Part shown: one piece after another, positions 17,305-26,973 of the stretch
Layout: every line of letters starts with the position of its first letter
Position numbering within the stretch: the first letter of the stretch is position 1
From: Aurantiochytrium sp. KH105
Taxonomy: Eukaryota; Sar; Bigyra; Thraustochytrida; Thraustochytriidae
Direction: 5' to 3'
Assembly (NCBI GenBank): GCA_003116975.1
Contig: BGKB01000139.1
Coordinates: 130,376-194,375 of the forward strand
Length of the DNA stretch: 64,000 nucleotides
Notes under the pieces: generated by a model
Database searches by the model: none
What the model saw: the letters and a program-made list of their open reading frames with translations, nothing else
What the model was told of the DNA's origin: nothing
Made by a program: the position numbers and the translations under genes

Positions 17305-18945
17305 ATGCAGCAGGCAAGCATGGACGCCGCCGCGCTCGACGTGGCGCTCGACGAAGACGGTCGCGTTGAAGGCGCCTACGCAAAGAAGCTCGCCTTTCAG
17401 TGCCGGGTATGGGAGGACGTCCTCCAGTCAGGAGACGAAAACCCGAGTGCCGGCCCAGAGCACGACCACGAACAACAACAACAACAACAACAACAACAAC
17501 CCGCGCCGCAGCGGAAACGCAGCAGGACCGAGAAAGATGGAGACGCCAAGGAACAGGGAACTGCCTACCTCCGCGCAGTGACTGAGGCATCCAGCAAGCT
17601 TGATGCGCTGTCGAAACGCGAGGAAGAGGTTGACGCCACATTCTGGATCCCTGCCAAAAAGATGGACCACATTCTCGACGAGAAACACGAGGACTACAAT
17701 GTCCTTGAGGCCCTCGCGAGCCGCATCTTCAGGATACACACCAAGGACGCAGATTATGACCTCGAAACGAGTGGCGTCGAGTGGTGGGTGCAGCTTCGCG
17801 ACGCTCCCACGGAAACCCACGAGGATGCGGACTCGGCACCCGATGATGCAACCGCAGCCATGGCGCCCACTCCACAAAAGCGCCGTTGCATCCCCGCATC
17901 CCCGACAAAGCCAGATACCGCCAACGCCACCGACACAACCAACATCACCACCAAGACGACCACCGCAAACACCATCAATATCGGTCTCGATGCCTGCAAC
18001 AAAAGCAACCGGAGCGAGAGCACCGGGAGCGCCGGTAGTTTTACCGGACCAGTCGCCGGTAGCGGCAGCGGCAGCGACAGCGAAAGCAAGCGCAATGGCA
18101 ACAACGACGAACGCCCCAGTAAGAACGAAGCCCGGGCTGACGACGACGACGACGGCGACGACGACGTTGACGAGATGGACGAAGAAGAGGTTTCGAGCAT
18201 CCCCTTCCACATTGACAAGGACGAGACGCTTTCTGCACTCGCTGCCGTCTACGTCTCACCCGCGCTCTCCACCGTCACGTACCTGTCTGCCGAAGGCGCG
18301 CCCACGGTCGTTACCCCACTCGTCTATTCAAATGAAAAGGCTGCCTTTGAATATACGGCCGACGCCATTCCTGGCAACATGGCCGTCTGCTACCCGCAGG
18401 CTGGCCGACATCTCGTCTTTGACGGCCGCCTCATGCACGGTGTACCATCCACCTTTGCAAGGGCTCATTCTGTCCCGACCCAGGAAACGGGCTCCCTCAA
18501 GCCGAATGCGCTCGTTCCTCCCAAGGACCGCCGTCGCATCACCTTTTTGGCCAACGTCTGGCTCAATCATCAACCCGTCGGCATCGAGCCCCTTCCAGCC
18601 CAGGTCAAACGTAGCATTTTCGATGGCATCTCACCCAAGGCTCCCCTGTCCCAGCGCCTCGACTTTGCCCACGAGATCAAACCTACATCTTGCACCCCTG
18701 GTCTCCTCTCCTCGGCATCTGCACCTTCTGCGGACGCGCTTGCTGCAATGAACAGTGGAAATGGTGAAGCCACCACCACCGCCTCGTCGTCCTCTGATAC
18801 CCAGGTCTTCCCCCTTAATGAGGCACCCGAGGATGTTGCAGGCATTGCTCTGCCACCGCCGCTCTCTGAAGGCAGCTTTCACGTCTACACGGAAATGAAG
18901 TACCGCCCCAAGTTGGTCATTCATGGCAGTCAACCGAGTGTCTGA
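17305..18945 (+). CDS. 2-oxoglutarate/Fe(II)-dependent oxygenase-like protein
   Basis: Protein of 546 residues from the first ATG in frame (MQQASMD). The family couples oxidation of 2-oxoglutarate to hydroxylation of a substrate. The double-stranded beta-helix signature is visible. HxD is at His302-Ile-Asp304 (IPFHIDKDE), followed by the strand STVTYLSAEGAPTVV. The distal His378 sits in FDGRLMHGV, and the 2-oxoglutarate-binding arginine is probably Arg411 in RRITFLANVWLN. All expected ligands are therefore present. The N-terminal ~300 residues include a polyQ run (from CAACAA repeats near 17470) and long Thr/Asn- and Asp-rich linkers, and a conserved-looking block around WWVQLRDAP. The C-terminal ~90 residues are Ser/Ala/Thr-rich. 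No signal peptide is seen. The substrate cannot be inferred. Neighbouring genes give no operon-like clue. Confidence 0.72.
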   Translation: MQQASMDAAALDVALDEDGRVEGAYAKKLAFQCRVWEDVLQSGDENPSAGPEHDHEQQQQQQQQQPAPQRKRSRTEKDGDAKEQGTAYLRAVTEASSKLDALSKREEEVDATFWIPAKKMDHILDEKHEDYNVLEALASRIFRIHTKDADYDLETSGVEWWVQLRDAPTETHEDADSAPDDATAAMAPTPQKRRCIPASPTKPDTANATDTTNITTKTTTANTINIGLDACNKSNRSESTGSAGSFTGPVAGSGSGSDSESKRNGNNDERPSKNEARADDDDDGDDDVDEMDEEEVSSIPFHIDKDETLSALAAVYVSPALSTVTYLSAEGAPTVVTPLVYSNEKAAFEYTADAIPGNMAVCYPQAGRHLVFDGRLMHGVPSTFARAHSVPTQETGSLKPNALVPPKDRRRITFLANVWLNHQPVGIEPLPAQVKRSIFDGISPKAPLSQRLDFAHEIKPTSCTPGLLSSASAPSADALAAMNSGNGEATTTASSSSDTQVFPLNEAPEDVAGIALPPPLSEGSFHVYTEMKYRPKLVIHGSQPSV

Positions 18946-19040
18946 TTGGCATGACCAAAGAGTTTGAGTCGATCCTCCTCTATATATTTCCCCCTCGCGG
19001 TCGCTCATTTTACTTGTGAATTTTCCTCTAGCTGTCTGCT

Positions 19041-19042
19041 CG

Positions 19043-19072
<30 letters not shown>
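19041..19072. repeat. (GCCT)n simple repeat
   Basis: About seven uninterrupted copies of CCTG/GCCT in the 3' flank of the oxygenase-like gene. Confidence 0.9.
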
Positions 19073-19073
<1 letters not shown>

Positions 19074-19139
19074 TTGTTGTCCGCAAGAAGCGCACCTCGC
19101 TACAGCCTTTCTTACTTTATATTGCCTTGTCATTGATTT

Positions 19140-19400
19140 TGATACCGTCCCGTACTGTGTCTTGCTCAGCTTGTGAATTATTTGCGAATCACACACGGTT
19201 CCCCCGAAAGATGACTCTACGTCGGTCCGTTTTCGACCACGTCTTGCTTAGCTTGTGAATCAAAGTTGGTTCCCTAAGAAAGAGATGGGTTCATGGTTGT
19301 CCCATTTTCGATTGCGTCTTGCTCTGCTTGTGAACTATTTGCGCATCACAAATGAATCTCCCCCGACAATAGATAGCTCCGCATTGTCCCGTTCTCAGCG
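19140..19400. repeat. Degenerate tandem repeat, unit ~75-82 bp, about three copies
   Basis: Copies begin GTCTTGCT(C/T)(A/T)GCTTGTGAA at 19159, 19241 and 19316. Between them recur a GGTTCCC block and a GTCC(C/G)(T/A)TTTTCGA-type block. Spacing is 82 then 75 bases, and divergence is considerable. No coding role is apparent. Confidence 0.7.
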
Positions 19401-19644
19401 CAACTCTCGCCCGTTTTGTGAGACGTTAATACCAAACGATCCTGCCTGCCTCGTTCTCACTTTTTTCACTTACAACTTGTACTACTACCTACCTACATGC
19501 CCTTCTGAATCAGACGAAACGCCACTACGCGAGCAGCTCTGCATTTCCATCATGCAGAAATGCAGTGTTCTTGATGCATGCAAAGGACAACTTGCTTTGC
19601 CCGGCCGGCTTGAGGGAGCATCAAGGTAAAAAGGTGGAATGAGC

Positions 19645-19650
19645 AATAAA
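19645..19650 (+). promoter_or_regulatory. Possible polyadenylation signal AATAAA
   Basis: Consensus hexamer on the + strand, 700 bases after the stop of the oxygenase-like gene. The distance is long, so the assignment to that transcript is tentative. Confidence 0.3.
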
Positions 19651-19753
19651 GATTCGCACATGACTTTAGACTTGGAAAAAGGAGGAGGAGGAGGGAAAGG
19701 GAAAGGGCGAGACGGGAAGAAGAAAAAAAGAAAAGGAAGAAATTGCCCCGATT

Positions 19754-21979
19754 CTACTGTACACGTCGCTTGCGCATGGCCGTGACGATTTTCTCGCGTG
19801 GGCCGAGCTTGGCAATGCCCAACTCGCGCAAAGTATCGCGCAACGACGGCTCGTCAGCGGCCATCTCTTCGAGCAATTCCATGTCGACTTGCTCGGCGCG
19901 AAAGGCTGCAAGATACTCGGACAGTCCGAGGCTAGCAAGGAATTGGGAAAGCTCGTCCTCAGTGCCCCCGGCAGCAGATCCAGCGTCAGATGCCCCAGAA
20001 ATTGACGGTCGGGCGCGCGTCTCCAGCATTACGTCATGCTCCTCAAACGTGTAGTTGCACCGAAGAGACCAATTCGTGCTCGGACTCCAGTCAATAAGAC
20101 GTAACTCGGCCACAGTCGTGGCTTTAAAGGGTTCCACCACAACCTCCCGTTTCAAGGGGGAATCCTCATCCTTGAGCGCTAAATTTGTTGATCCAGAAAA
20201 GTCACCACGAAATGTCACTTTGGCAGGTTTGCGCACTTCCAGCTTGTAGCGGATGCGCATGGGTTCACCTGGAATACGCAGCGTTGTCAAAAATATGTTG
20301 GAGGCAATCTCCTTGCAGTCTGCCGAGGATTCGTCCTTGTCGGCAACGCCCGAATCGTTCTCAGGCTTTGGTGGCGCCATTGGCACTGACACATGAATTG
20401 GTGGCGCCGTGGTGCCTTCCGACTGCACGCTCGAGACAGACGTTTGGCGATGTGTCACGCCCGGCGGCGAGATCGGTTCCAGCTTGGCACTGTCTTGACC
20501 CAAGTTCAAGGGCGTCGGTGCCGGCCGGCGCGAAGAAAGTGGTGCACCCGGGCGCGTCGCTGACGTTCCTGCCGACGAAGATTGCCCCGCATCAGGCTTT
20601 GCGGCAGGAGCTTGTGCTTGTGTTTGTGTTTGTGCTGGTGCTGGTGCTGGTGCTGGTGCTGGCGATGATACGGGTGACGATGAAGGCCCGGCCGAAGCGC
20701 CCGGACCTTCTGCAGAAATCGCAGGGGCCGAGCGCGCCGGAGGCTGTGCGCTTGGTGTATGCTCGGGCCCAGAAGATGAAAGTCCCGGTGCTGGTCGCGA
20801 CGGAAGCGGAACCGCAGAGGACACACGAGGATCCATGGTGGCGGATCCGAGTGTCCGCTGCGCATCATCACCGTCGAGCGCACCCGAAGAACTTCGCTCC
20901 ACGTGAAAGACGTTGATCTGCGGGTTGTCGTCCTCCGAGACGTCCAGCGACGAAATGTGCTCTGTAATAGCATCTACCGCAGCCCCACTAGCATCGTCGG
21001 CTCCTCCACTACTGCTTGCAGCATTAGTCCCTGGCGATGAAGCTGCAAAGGTTGGCGGTTTCGGTGGCCGCTCCGTCCATGAGAACTTGCACTTGAGCGA
21101 CCATGGTTTGGCTGGGTTCGTTACAATAATCGTGCCCACGTCGACCCGATCCCATGGCTGCACCACTGTACGAAGCTTTGCCGAAGACTCGTTATCCTTT
21201 AGCGCAACGTTGGTGCTATCCGAGCAGTCGAGACGAAAGTCAATGACCGCATTCTTGGAGCACGCCAACTGGTACCGAAAGGCATCAGCTCCGCCAGTTT
21301 CAGTCCGCGTGGTAATGAGCACAATACCAGGGCTCAGCTCGCGACGCTCAGGACGCCCGACCACGGGGCGGTCCGGCAGCTCCTCGGACCACTGATACTT
21401 GCACTTGAGCTTCCACTGCAGCATTGGGTTGATGACCTGCAGATAGCCTACCGTAGCCGTCGACGTCGGCTCCACCACCGTGCGGAGCTTGAGCCCGCCC
21501 GTCGCCAGGTCGAGGTTCTCGCTGCCCGAAAAGTCCATCGTGAAGACGACCCGTTTGTGCAGCGACGAACGGAGCGTGTACTCGATGGCCGTCATGGACC
21601 GCCCCTTGGTCCACATGTCGGTGGTCTCCAGCACGATCCCGCTCGCCACCTCCTTGGAGGTTGTCTCCTTCTCCGTCCACGTGTATCTGCACTGCAGCGA
21701 CCACGGTTTATCCTTGTCGGTGACCATGACTTTGCCCACCTCGGTGCGCGGGCTGCCGCCTGCGATGCTCGTTTTCTTCATGCGGCCCGTGCCTTCGCGC
21801 AGCTCCAGGTTTTCCGACCCGCTCACGTCCAGGTGGAACACCACGTCGCGCCCGCTCGCGGCGTCGACCTCGTACACGAAGCCCACGACCTTGCCGCTGG
21901 CCGCCGCCACCACGTCGCTCGTCACCAGCCGCACCAGCGGCGACAGCTGCTCCTCGCTCGTCGCGCGCCGGGACGCCAT
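19754..21979 (-). CDS. Four-repeat beta-domain protein with C-terminal SAM domain
   Basis: Protein of 741 residues from the ATG at 21979; an in-frame ATG at 22045 would add 22 Ala/Gly/Arg residues and is less likely. Four copies of a ~90-residue unit are visible at residues ~18-104, 110-200, 214-304 and 555-645. Each has the core D-x-SGS-x-N-L-x-L (third copy SDSTN), a V-x-P turn, and a closing strand W-(S/K)-L-x-C-(R/K)-Y-x-W-x-E. This is a predicted beta-sandwich that I cannot name. A ~250-residue Pro/Ser/Ala-rich linker separates copies three and four. Residues ~672-741 form a sterile alpha motif (LSQFLASLGLSEYLAAFRAEQVDMELLEEM...LRELGIAKLGPREKIVTAM), typically a self-association or docking module. 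No signal peptide or membrane segment is seen. A scaffold role is inferred from architecture only. Confidence 0.75.
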   Translation of the reverse strand: MASRRATSEEQLSPLVRLVTSDVVAAASGKVVGFVYEVDAASGRDVVFHLDVSGSENLELREGTGRMKKTSIAGGSPRTEVGKVMVTDKDKPWSLQCRYTWTEKETTSKEVASGIVLETTDMWTKGRSMTAIEYTLRSSLHKRVVFTMDFSGSENLDLATGGLKLRTVVEPTSTATVGYLQVINPMLQWKLKCKYQWSEELPDRPVVGRPERRELSPGIVLITTRTETGGADAFRYQLACSKNAVIDFRLDCSDSTNVALKDNESSAKLRTVVQPWDRVDVGTIIVTNPAKPWSLKCKFSWTERPPKPPTFAASSPGTNAASSSGGADDASGAAVDAITEHISSLDVSEDDNPQINVFHVERSSSGALDGDDAQRTLGSATMDPRVSSAVPLPSRPAPGLSSSGPEHTPSAQPPARSAPAISAEGPGASAGPSSSPVSSPAPAPAPAPAQTQTQAQAPAAKPDAGQSSSAGTSATRPGAPLSSRRPAPTPLNLGQDSAKLEPISPPGVTHRQTSVSSVQSEGTTAPPIHVSVPMAPPKPENDSGVADKDESSADCKEIASNIFLTTLRIPGEPMRIRYKLEVRKPAKVTFRGDFSGSTNLALKDEDSPLKREVVVEPFKATTVAELRLIDWSPSTNWSLRCNYTFEEHDVMLETRARPSISGASDAGSAAGGTEDELSQFLASLGLSEYLAAFRAEQVDMELLEEMAADEPSLRDTLRELGIAKLGPREKIVTAMRKRRVQ

Positions 21980-23566
21980 CGCGCCGCCCGCGCGCGCCCT
22001 CCCGCCCGCCCGCGCGCCGCCGAAAAGCTCCGCGCACGCACGCAAGCCGCCGCTCTCCGCCGCGCCGCCTCGAGACGCGCAAGATCTCGCTTTGCTTTGC
22101 CTTCTCTCTCATGCTTCGATGCGATCGCGTTGATCGGCATTGACGCAGAAAAAGCAAGGGATCACCATCATGGCGTGGGATGTGCAGCAGCAGGCGTAGG
22201 ACTCGGACTAGCCTAGCACGAGCGATGCCGCGCTGGCCGGTCTCGTCGCCCGTCGAGGCTCGGTCATCGATGATCGTATCGCTGCCGGGTCGGCGACGCC
22301 GAAGCGGACTCGCCATCGCGCGTTCACGAAAGAGAGCAGAAGGCGCTTGCTGAGGCTGCAGGACGTGTGGGTGGGCGGACTCGATGAGGGTGGTGGTGGC
22401 GATGATGATGATGATGATGACACCAGGGGAAAGGCCAACTCCAGGTGCACGCTCGCACGGCGAGGATGTTCCAAGAAAGGGGGTGCGAGGCGAAGATGAT
22501 GAGCTTTTGTGGTGCGGGTGGTGCACGCAGGGCGTTCGTACGGAGTCATCCCTTTACAACGTGCGTTCGTGGATCTGGCGGCGAGGTGCTGCTGCAGGAT
22601 ATGCTGCAGATGCAGGTGCGAGCGAGCGTGAGGAGAAAGAGTAGAGAATCTCGTGGGAAGAGGAAGAGAAGTCTTTGCAAGGGATCTATGAAGCAAGCGA
22701 TGCGGGTAAAATGGAGCACGGGCGCAGCGCGATAGGCCCAGCTGCGAAAGATACACGGTAGATTTTTTTCTGAATGCTGGTTCTGCTTCAGAATGCGCAA
22801 TTGAGAAAACTCCTTGTACTAGCCAAGCGTCTTTTTGACCGACAGCTTTGCGCAACATCGAATGCTCCTGGAGACAGAAGAAGCAAAGATGTTCTTGCCA
22901 TGGCCAAGTATTTGTAAAGATGGCCTTGAGGTTGACTGTTCTCTTGAGCATCGCGTGCACCTGTCTGTCTCATCGATGGACGACCAACTTCTCTCAGGGA
23001 AAAACTTTTGGTGACTTGATTCTTACAGTTCGTTCTGTCATGAGCGACTTCGCTGGGCATGCCGCGGGGAGCATTCATTGCCTTGATGCCCGCGACACCT
23101 TCGCCCAGCACCCAGGAATCCACCGACAGAGGCCAGCTCCTCCAGTATTCCATCGAGAGCCCTGCACGTCACCCCCTCCTCTCTTCAAGCCCAGCTTTCC
23201 GTGCCCCTCGATCGGTCGAATGCCGTCCGCGCAAGCAGCAGCAGCCTCTCCGGCGCCTGCATCTGCGCACGACCCGTGCACGCACATCAACGGAAGAAGT
23301 ATCGCGCCCCGGCTTTGGAGCAGGGCGCGTCGTAGCGAACTTTACAGGCGACGAGTAGTAGCACTCTGGACGCGGCCTCGCTCGCGTTGCGCGAGGCGCC
23401 CAAGATAGAGACGCGGCTCCGCCTCCGCCTCGCCGCAGTCCAAGTTCGAGGGCGCGGCGTGCGGGCGGCGCGGCTGCGCGGAGAGCGGGCGGGCGGCGCG
23501 GACGCGGAGCGGGCGGCGCGGGCGCAGGCGCGCGGCGGGCGCTCCGGCCTGGACCGGCGACGCGAC
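21980..23566. other. Divergent promoter region
   Basis: About 1.6 kb between the SAM-domain gene (-) and the PH/EDR2 gene (+). It holds a (GAT)n run at 22401-22420 and GC-rich DNA near both starts. In-frame upstream extensions exist for both genes, but they are Arg/Ala-rich low complexity. No separate gene, tRNA or conserved element was recognised. Confidence 0.5.
22401..22420. repeat. (GAT)n trinucleotide repeat
   Basis: Six to seven GAT triplets in the divergent promoter region. Confidence 0.85.
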
Positions 23567-26275
23567 ATGGCGCAGAACGGCGCGGCGGCGGCGGCGGCGG
23601 CGGCCGCGGCGGCGCGCGAGAAGCAGAGGCCCGCGTCGGCGCGCACGACGGGGCGCAGGCTGCGAGGCACGCTGTCGGAGGTCGTCTCTGCGTCGCAGCA
23701 GCAGCAGCAGCAGCAGACGCCGCGCTTGGAAGTAGACCTCGAGGATCTGCGCAGCGTTGTGGAGCAGGCCGTCGAATTGAAATTGCGCGACTTTGCGCAG
23801 CAGCAGAACCAGCAGTCCTCCCATCAGTTGCAGCAAACCCAGACGATGGGCCGTCAGGAGAGCACCGCGACGGGGGTGTCGACGGTTCTCACTGCGCCCA
23901 GCAGCAGCTTCCGGTCAGCGAGCTTTGACGACGACGAGATGCAACGCCCAGGAACACCGTTATCGAGGCCGCAGTCCGCGATCTTCGACGCCGCTGCTGG
24001 CAACAGCCTCCAGCAGGGAGCCGTAGGGACCTCGCGACTGCTTTCGGCACGTGGCGTCAGCTCCAACATTTCCGTGTCCAGCTGTGATGACGGAGAGCGC
24101 TCCCCACGCGCACCCTCATCTCCGTCCAACTTTGCTGCCCGGCACCTGGGTACATATACCTCATCCACGCTCGACGCAGGCCCTAGTATGCAGACCTACA
24201 TGAGCAACGCGAGCGCTGCCTCCACCCCCTTGCGCGGGGCGACAGCGGCTCAAGAGGATGCCATTTATGCATACGATTGCGACCCCCGCGCGTGGATCCT
24301 CGCCGCCGGAAGGCTCGAAAAGAAGCGCGATGGAAACTGGAAAGCCGGCTGGGGCAAGCGCTTCTTCGTGCTCACGCCAAGCACTCTGTACTACTACTTG
24401 GTCCCCAGGCGCGGTGGCAAGGGTGAAACCAGCGCCCTTCTGGGCGACGAACGCGGCCACATCCGCATCGCAGACATGCGCAACATGTACACGACCGAAA
24501 GTGCAACGGAAGGCAGTCTCATCCATCTCGATTGCGGCGAAATTAAAAAGAATAGCATGACGCAATCGAACAACACCAACATCGTTTTGCGTGCCAAGAA
24601 TAAAGAGCTGGCGGAAAAGTGGGTGGACCTCTTGCGCCGCGCGCATGCACTCCTCAAGCAAGCCCAGGACCCAAACAAAATTGGCGCCGGCCAACCGATC
24701 GACGGCTACGTCCCTTCGTCCATGTTTTCCATTTACGACCGCGACAAGGACAGCGTTGCAGATACATCTGCGACCGAGGCCGTCGCGGCGGAGCTCAGTC
24801 ATGAGCTCACACATCTCCAGGCTGTCATTTTCGAGCATGTTCTCCCCGTCGTGGAGTCCTCGAAAACAATCGTACCTGATAACGGCCAGCGGGCTATCCG
24901 AATCGACCCGTACATGGCGCTCGCCTGCTTGATCGCCATCAATATGATTTGCTACGCTGGGCCATCCATGGGAAATGTCTCCGTCGCCATGCTTCTCAAT
25001 CTGGCCTTTTTATCTTTTATCGTTTACTACGAGAAACTCGCCAACGAGCATGACGCGGCCGTTTTTCGCTACAACAAGGCCGTCAAACTCCTTCAGGGCA
25101 AGTTTGACCGCGTCGCGCATTATCTTCAGAACCCGCACCTTGTTGACGCCGTTCCTGCCGGCGCAGATCTCGCGGCAGCCCCGGGTTCCACTGCCACTGT
25201 GCCGAGCGGGGCCGGAGCTTCGGCGTCTCCCTTGACAGCAAAATCTCCAGCAGCTGCAGCGTCCACCCCAGCTGCTGCTGCTGCCGCCGCCGCCGCCGCC
25301 GCTGGCGCCGCAGCGGTAGCCGCAGCGACTGCAACGGGTGCAGCTGGCGGCGCTGAGGCCATTGACGGCGACGATGCGGGCTCGGCCAGCGCCGCGCCTG
25401 CCGTCATTGCTGCCAAGGTCGCAAGCGGAACTGCGTCTCCTTATGAGATCAACGGCAAGCCCGCGGCTGGCAGTACCATGAAGCAAGCACCCGAAGACGA
25501 CCAGCAAGAATGCACCTGGGACTCCTGCGAAGGATCTGTCTTTAGTCTTCGTCAGGTTGGATACAAGGTGTCAAAACAAAAGGCGGCTTCCGCGCCGCCC
25601 TTGTACGAGCTTGTCGGAATGGATTTGCTTAAAGGCGATAACAAGCTAGACAGCATCCACTCCTTTGTCAATCTGCCTCCGCCGCGCAAGTGCGATGACC
25701 TCGAGGTGATCAAAGCCAGCGGTTGTCCGCGACTTTTCGTTGTCAACATTCAGGTCCCACTCAAAGCGCCAAGCATGTTTGGAGGTGAAGATCCCGGCGT
25801 CTCGGTTGTCTTTTACTTTGCCATCAACCCGGAGACGGCCAAGGCCGCCGCAGAGGATGCGGAGCGGCCCGAAGTGCTCCTGTGGAAGCGCTTCTGTACA
25901 GAGTTCGAGTACAATGAGGACGTACGCCGTCGCTTCAAGGGCATTGGCATGGCTGCAAACATTAGTGATCTCCCCATCCCCAAACGTTTGCACTCTCTCA
26001 ACGGCAAGCCTGTCATTCTCTTCAAGACGGCGCACCTGGAGCGTGCCAAGAATGTTGAGGGTGGCTGCATTGAAGCTTGCATCATGGTTCACAAGTTTGG
26101 CATGATCGCCCGCACGATCTTTAGCCAATTCCGTGAGACCTCAGAGAGCATTCGCATTCGGAGTGCGTTTCTCGTTCAGGGTGAAGAAGACTATGAGCTT
26201 CCGGAGTGCGTTCTCGGCACCGCCAAGATCACTCGCCTCAACTTCGAGGCTGCCAAGCACATAAATCATCTTTAG
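23567..26275 (+). CDS. PH domain / EDR2 C-terminal (DUF1336) membrane protein
   Basis: Protein of 902 residues from the ATG in CGACATGG; the frame upstream is Arg/Ala-rich spacer. The order is: poly-Ala/polyQ disordered N-terminus (~1-235); PH domain (~240-365: GRLEKKRDGNWKAGWGKRFF, YYYLVP, ending AEKWVDLLRRAHALL). Next come two hydrophobic segments at ~449-467 and ~471-489, a poly-Ala/Gly linker (~540-620), and the EDR2 C-terminal domain (~649-902: CTWDSCEGSVFSLRQVGYK, LFVVNIQVPL, RFKGIGMAANISDLPIPK, IRSAFLVQGEEDYELPECVLGT). In plants EDR2 combines PH, START and this domain and acts at membranes and endosomes. No START domain is visible here; two membrane segments occupy its place. Lipid sensing or transfer at a membrane is inferred. 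Domain calls are secure. Confidence 0.85.
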   Translation: MAQNGAAAAAAAAAAAREKQRPASARTTGRRLRGTLSEVVSASQQQQQQQTPRLEVDLEDLRSVVEQAVELKLRDFAQQQNQQSSHQLQQTQTMGRQESTATGVSTVLTAPSSSFRSASFDDDEMQRPGTPLSRPQSAIFDAAAGNSLQQGAVGTSRLLSARGVSSNISVSSCDDGERSPRAPSSPSNFAARHLGTYTSSTLDAGPSMQTYMSNASAASTPLRGATAAQEDAIYAYDCDPRAWILAAGRLEKKRDGNWKAGWGKRFFVLTPSTLYYYLVPRRGGKGETSALLGDERGHIRIADMRNMYTTESATEGSLIHLDCGEIKKNSMTQSNNTNIVLRAKNKELAEKWVDLLRRAHALLKQAQDPNKIGAGQPIDGYVPSSMFSIYDRDKDSVADTSATEAVAAELSHELTHLQAVIFEHVLPVVESSKTIVPDNGQRAIRIDPYMALACLIAINMICYAGPSMGNVSVAMLLNLAFLSFIVYYEKLANEHDAAVFRYNKAVKLLQGKFDRVAHYLQNPHLVDAVPAGADLAAAPGSTATVPSGAGASASPLTAKSPAAAASTPAAAAAAAAAAAGAAAVAAATATGAAGGAEAIDGDDAGSASAAPAVIAAKVASGTASPYEINGKPAAGSTMKQAPEDDQQECTWDSCEGSVFSLRQVGYKVSKQKAASAPPLYELVGMDLLKGDNKLDSIHSFVNLPPPRKCDDLEVIKASGCPRLFVVNIQVPLKAPSMFGGEDPGVSVVFYFAINPETAKAAAEDAERPEVLLWKRFCTEFEYNEDVRRRFKGIGMAANISDLPIPKRLHSLNGKPVILFKTAHLERAKNVEGGCIEACIMVHKFGMIARTIFSQFRETSESIRIRSAFLVQGEEDYELPECVLGTAKITRLNFEAAKHINHL

Positions 26276-26323
26276 GTCCTAGGCGCGGGGTCTTTCTTTG
26301 TCACTGATGCTTGAATGGAAAGT

Positions 26324-26329
26324 AATAAA
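26324..26329 (+). promoter_or_regulatory. Polyadenylation signal AATAAA of the PH/EDR2 gene
   Basis: Consensus hexamer 49 bases after the stop codon at 26275, in a locally AT-rich stretch; the position is typical. Confidence 0.65.
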
Positions 26330-26442
26330 CTGATTTTGGGCTACAATACAAGCTTGCAATTTTGACAGGACCCGACGCAGTAAAGAGACAACCAAGCGCA
26401 ACAAGCAAGCAATCGATCGATCGATCGCTGCTAAAAAAAATT

Positions 26443-26450
26443 TATAAAAG
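26443..26450 (+). promoter_or_regulatory. TATA-box-like element TATAAAAG
   Basis: A perfect TATA consensus in an A/T island (AAAAAAAATTTATAAAAG), 530 bases upstream of the glyoxalase II ATG. It implies transcription starting near 26475 and a ~500-base leader. It is the clearest TATA element in the window. Confidence 0.5.
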
Positions 26451-26973
26451 TTGAAGACAAGACGAGGACGTATTCGACTGACCGCACTAAGTAGAAGAAT
26501 CTATCCACCAAATCACCATCAAAGCGCCAAGCATTGCCTCTTCGCCCTGGACCTCGCCCGTGCACGCGACTCCGCTCGCCTTTCTTCTCGCAGAGTCCCC
26601 ATCGCGAGAGTCCCTCTCCTCCAGGCCTTTACCTCCTCCGCTCGACACGCTCTTCCCTGCTATCGATCGAGCCCGTGTGCGACTGCGAGCTGGCCTCCAT
26701 CTGCGCTGCTAAACTGGGCCTCGCGCAGGGTCGGCGTCTCGCCGGTATCCGCCGACCGGGTTGGTCCCCACAGGTGGGTGATCCCGCCGGTCCGGCCGCG
26801 TGGAATGGTGTAAGCCTCGGGCGATGTGATCTTTCTCGCAAAGCCCGAACGGAGCGCGAGCGCGAGCACGCGGAGGAGGAGGGCGGCGGGCAGCAGCGCG
26901 GCCGCGAGCAGGAGCAGAGGCAGGAGCGCAGCAGCGAGTGGAGCGGAGAGGCGACAACTTGGGACAGGAGAGG

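Larger units (their letters stand above)
18946..19753. other. Convergent 3' spacer
   Basis: It separates the oxygenase-like gene (+) from the SAM-domain gene (-). It contains a (GCCT)n run, a degenerate tandem repeat at 19.14-19.40 kb and an AATAAA at 19645. The frames that are open here (up to 124 codons) cross the repeats and show no conserved features. Confidence 0.5.
26276..26973. other. Spacer and long 5' leader of the glyoxalase II gene
   Basis: It contains the AATAAA of the upstream gene (26324), a (GATC)n run around 26412-26427, a TATA-like box (26443) and a GC-rich leader. Two very short upstream ORFs lie in the leader: ATG-GTG-TAA at 26805-26813 and a start-stop ATGTGA at 26824-26829. 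A GTAAGC donor-like word at 26810 leaves open a leader intron, but no acceptor is obvious. A mitochondrial-targeting upstream exon cannot be excluded. Confidence 0.5.
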
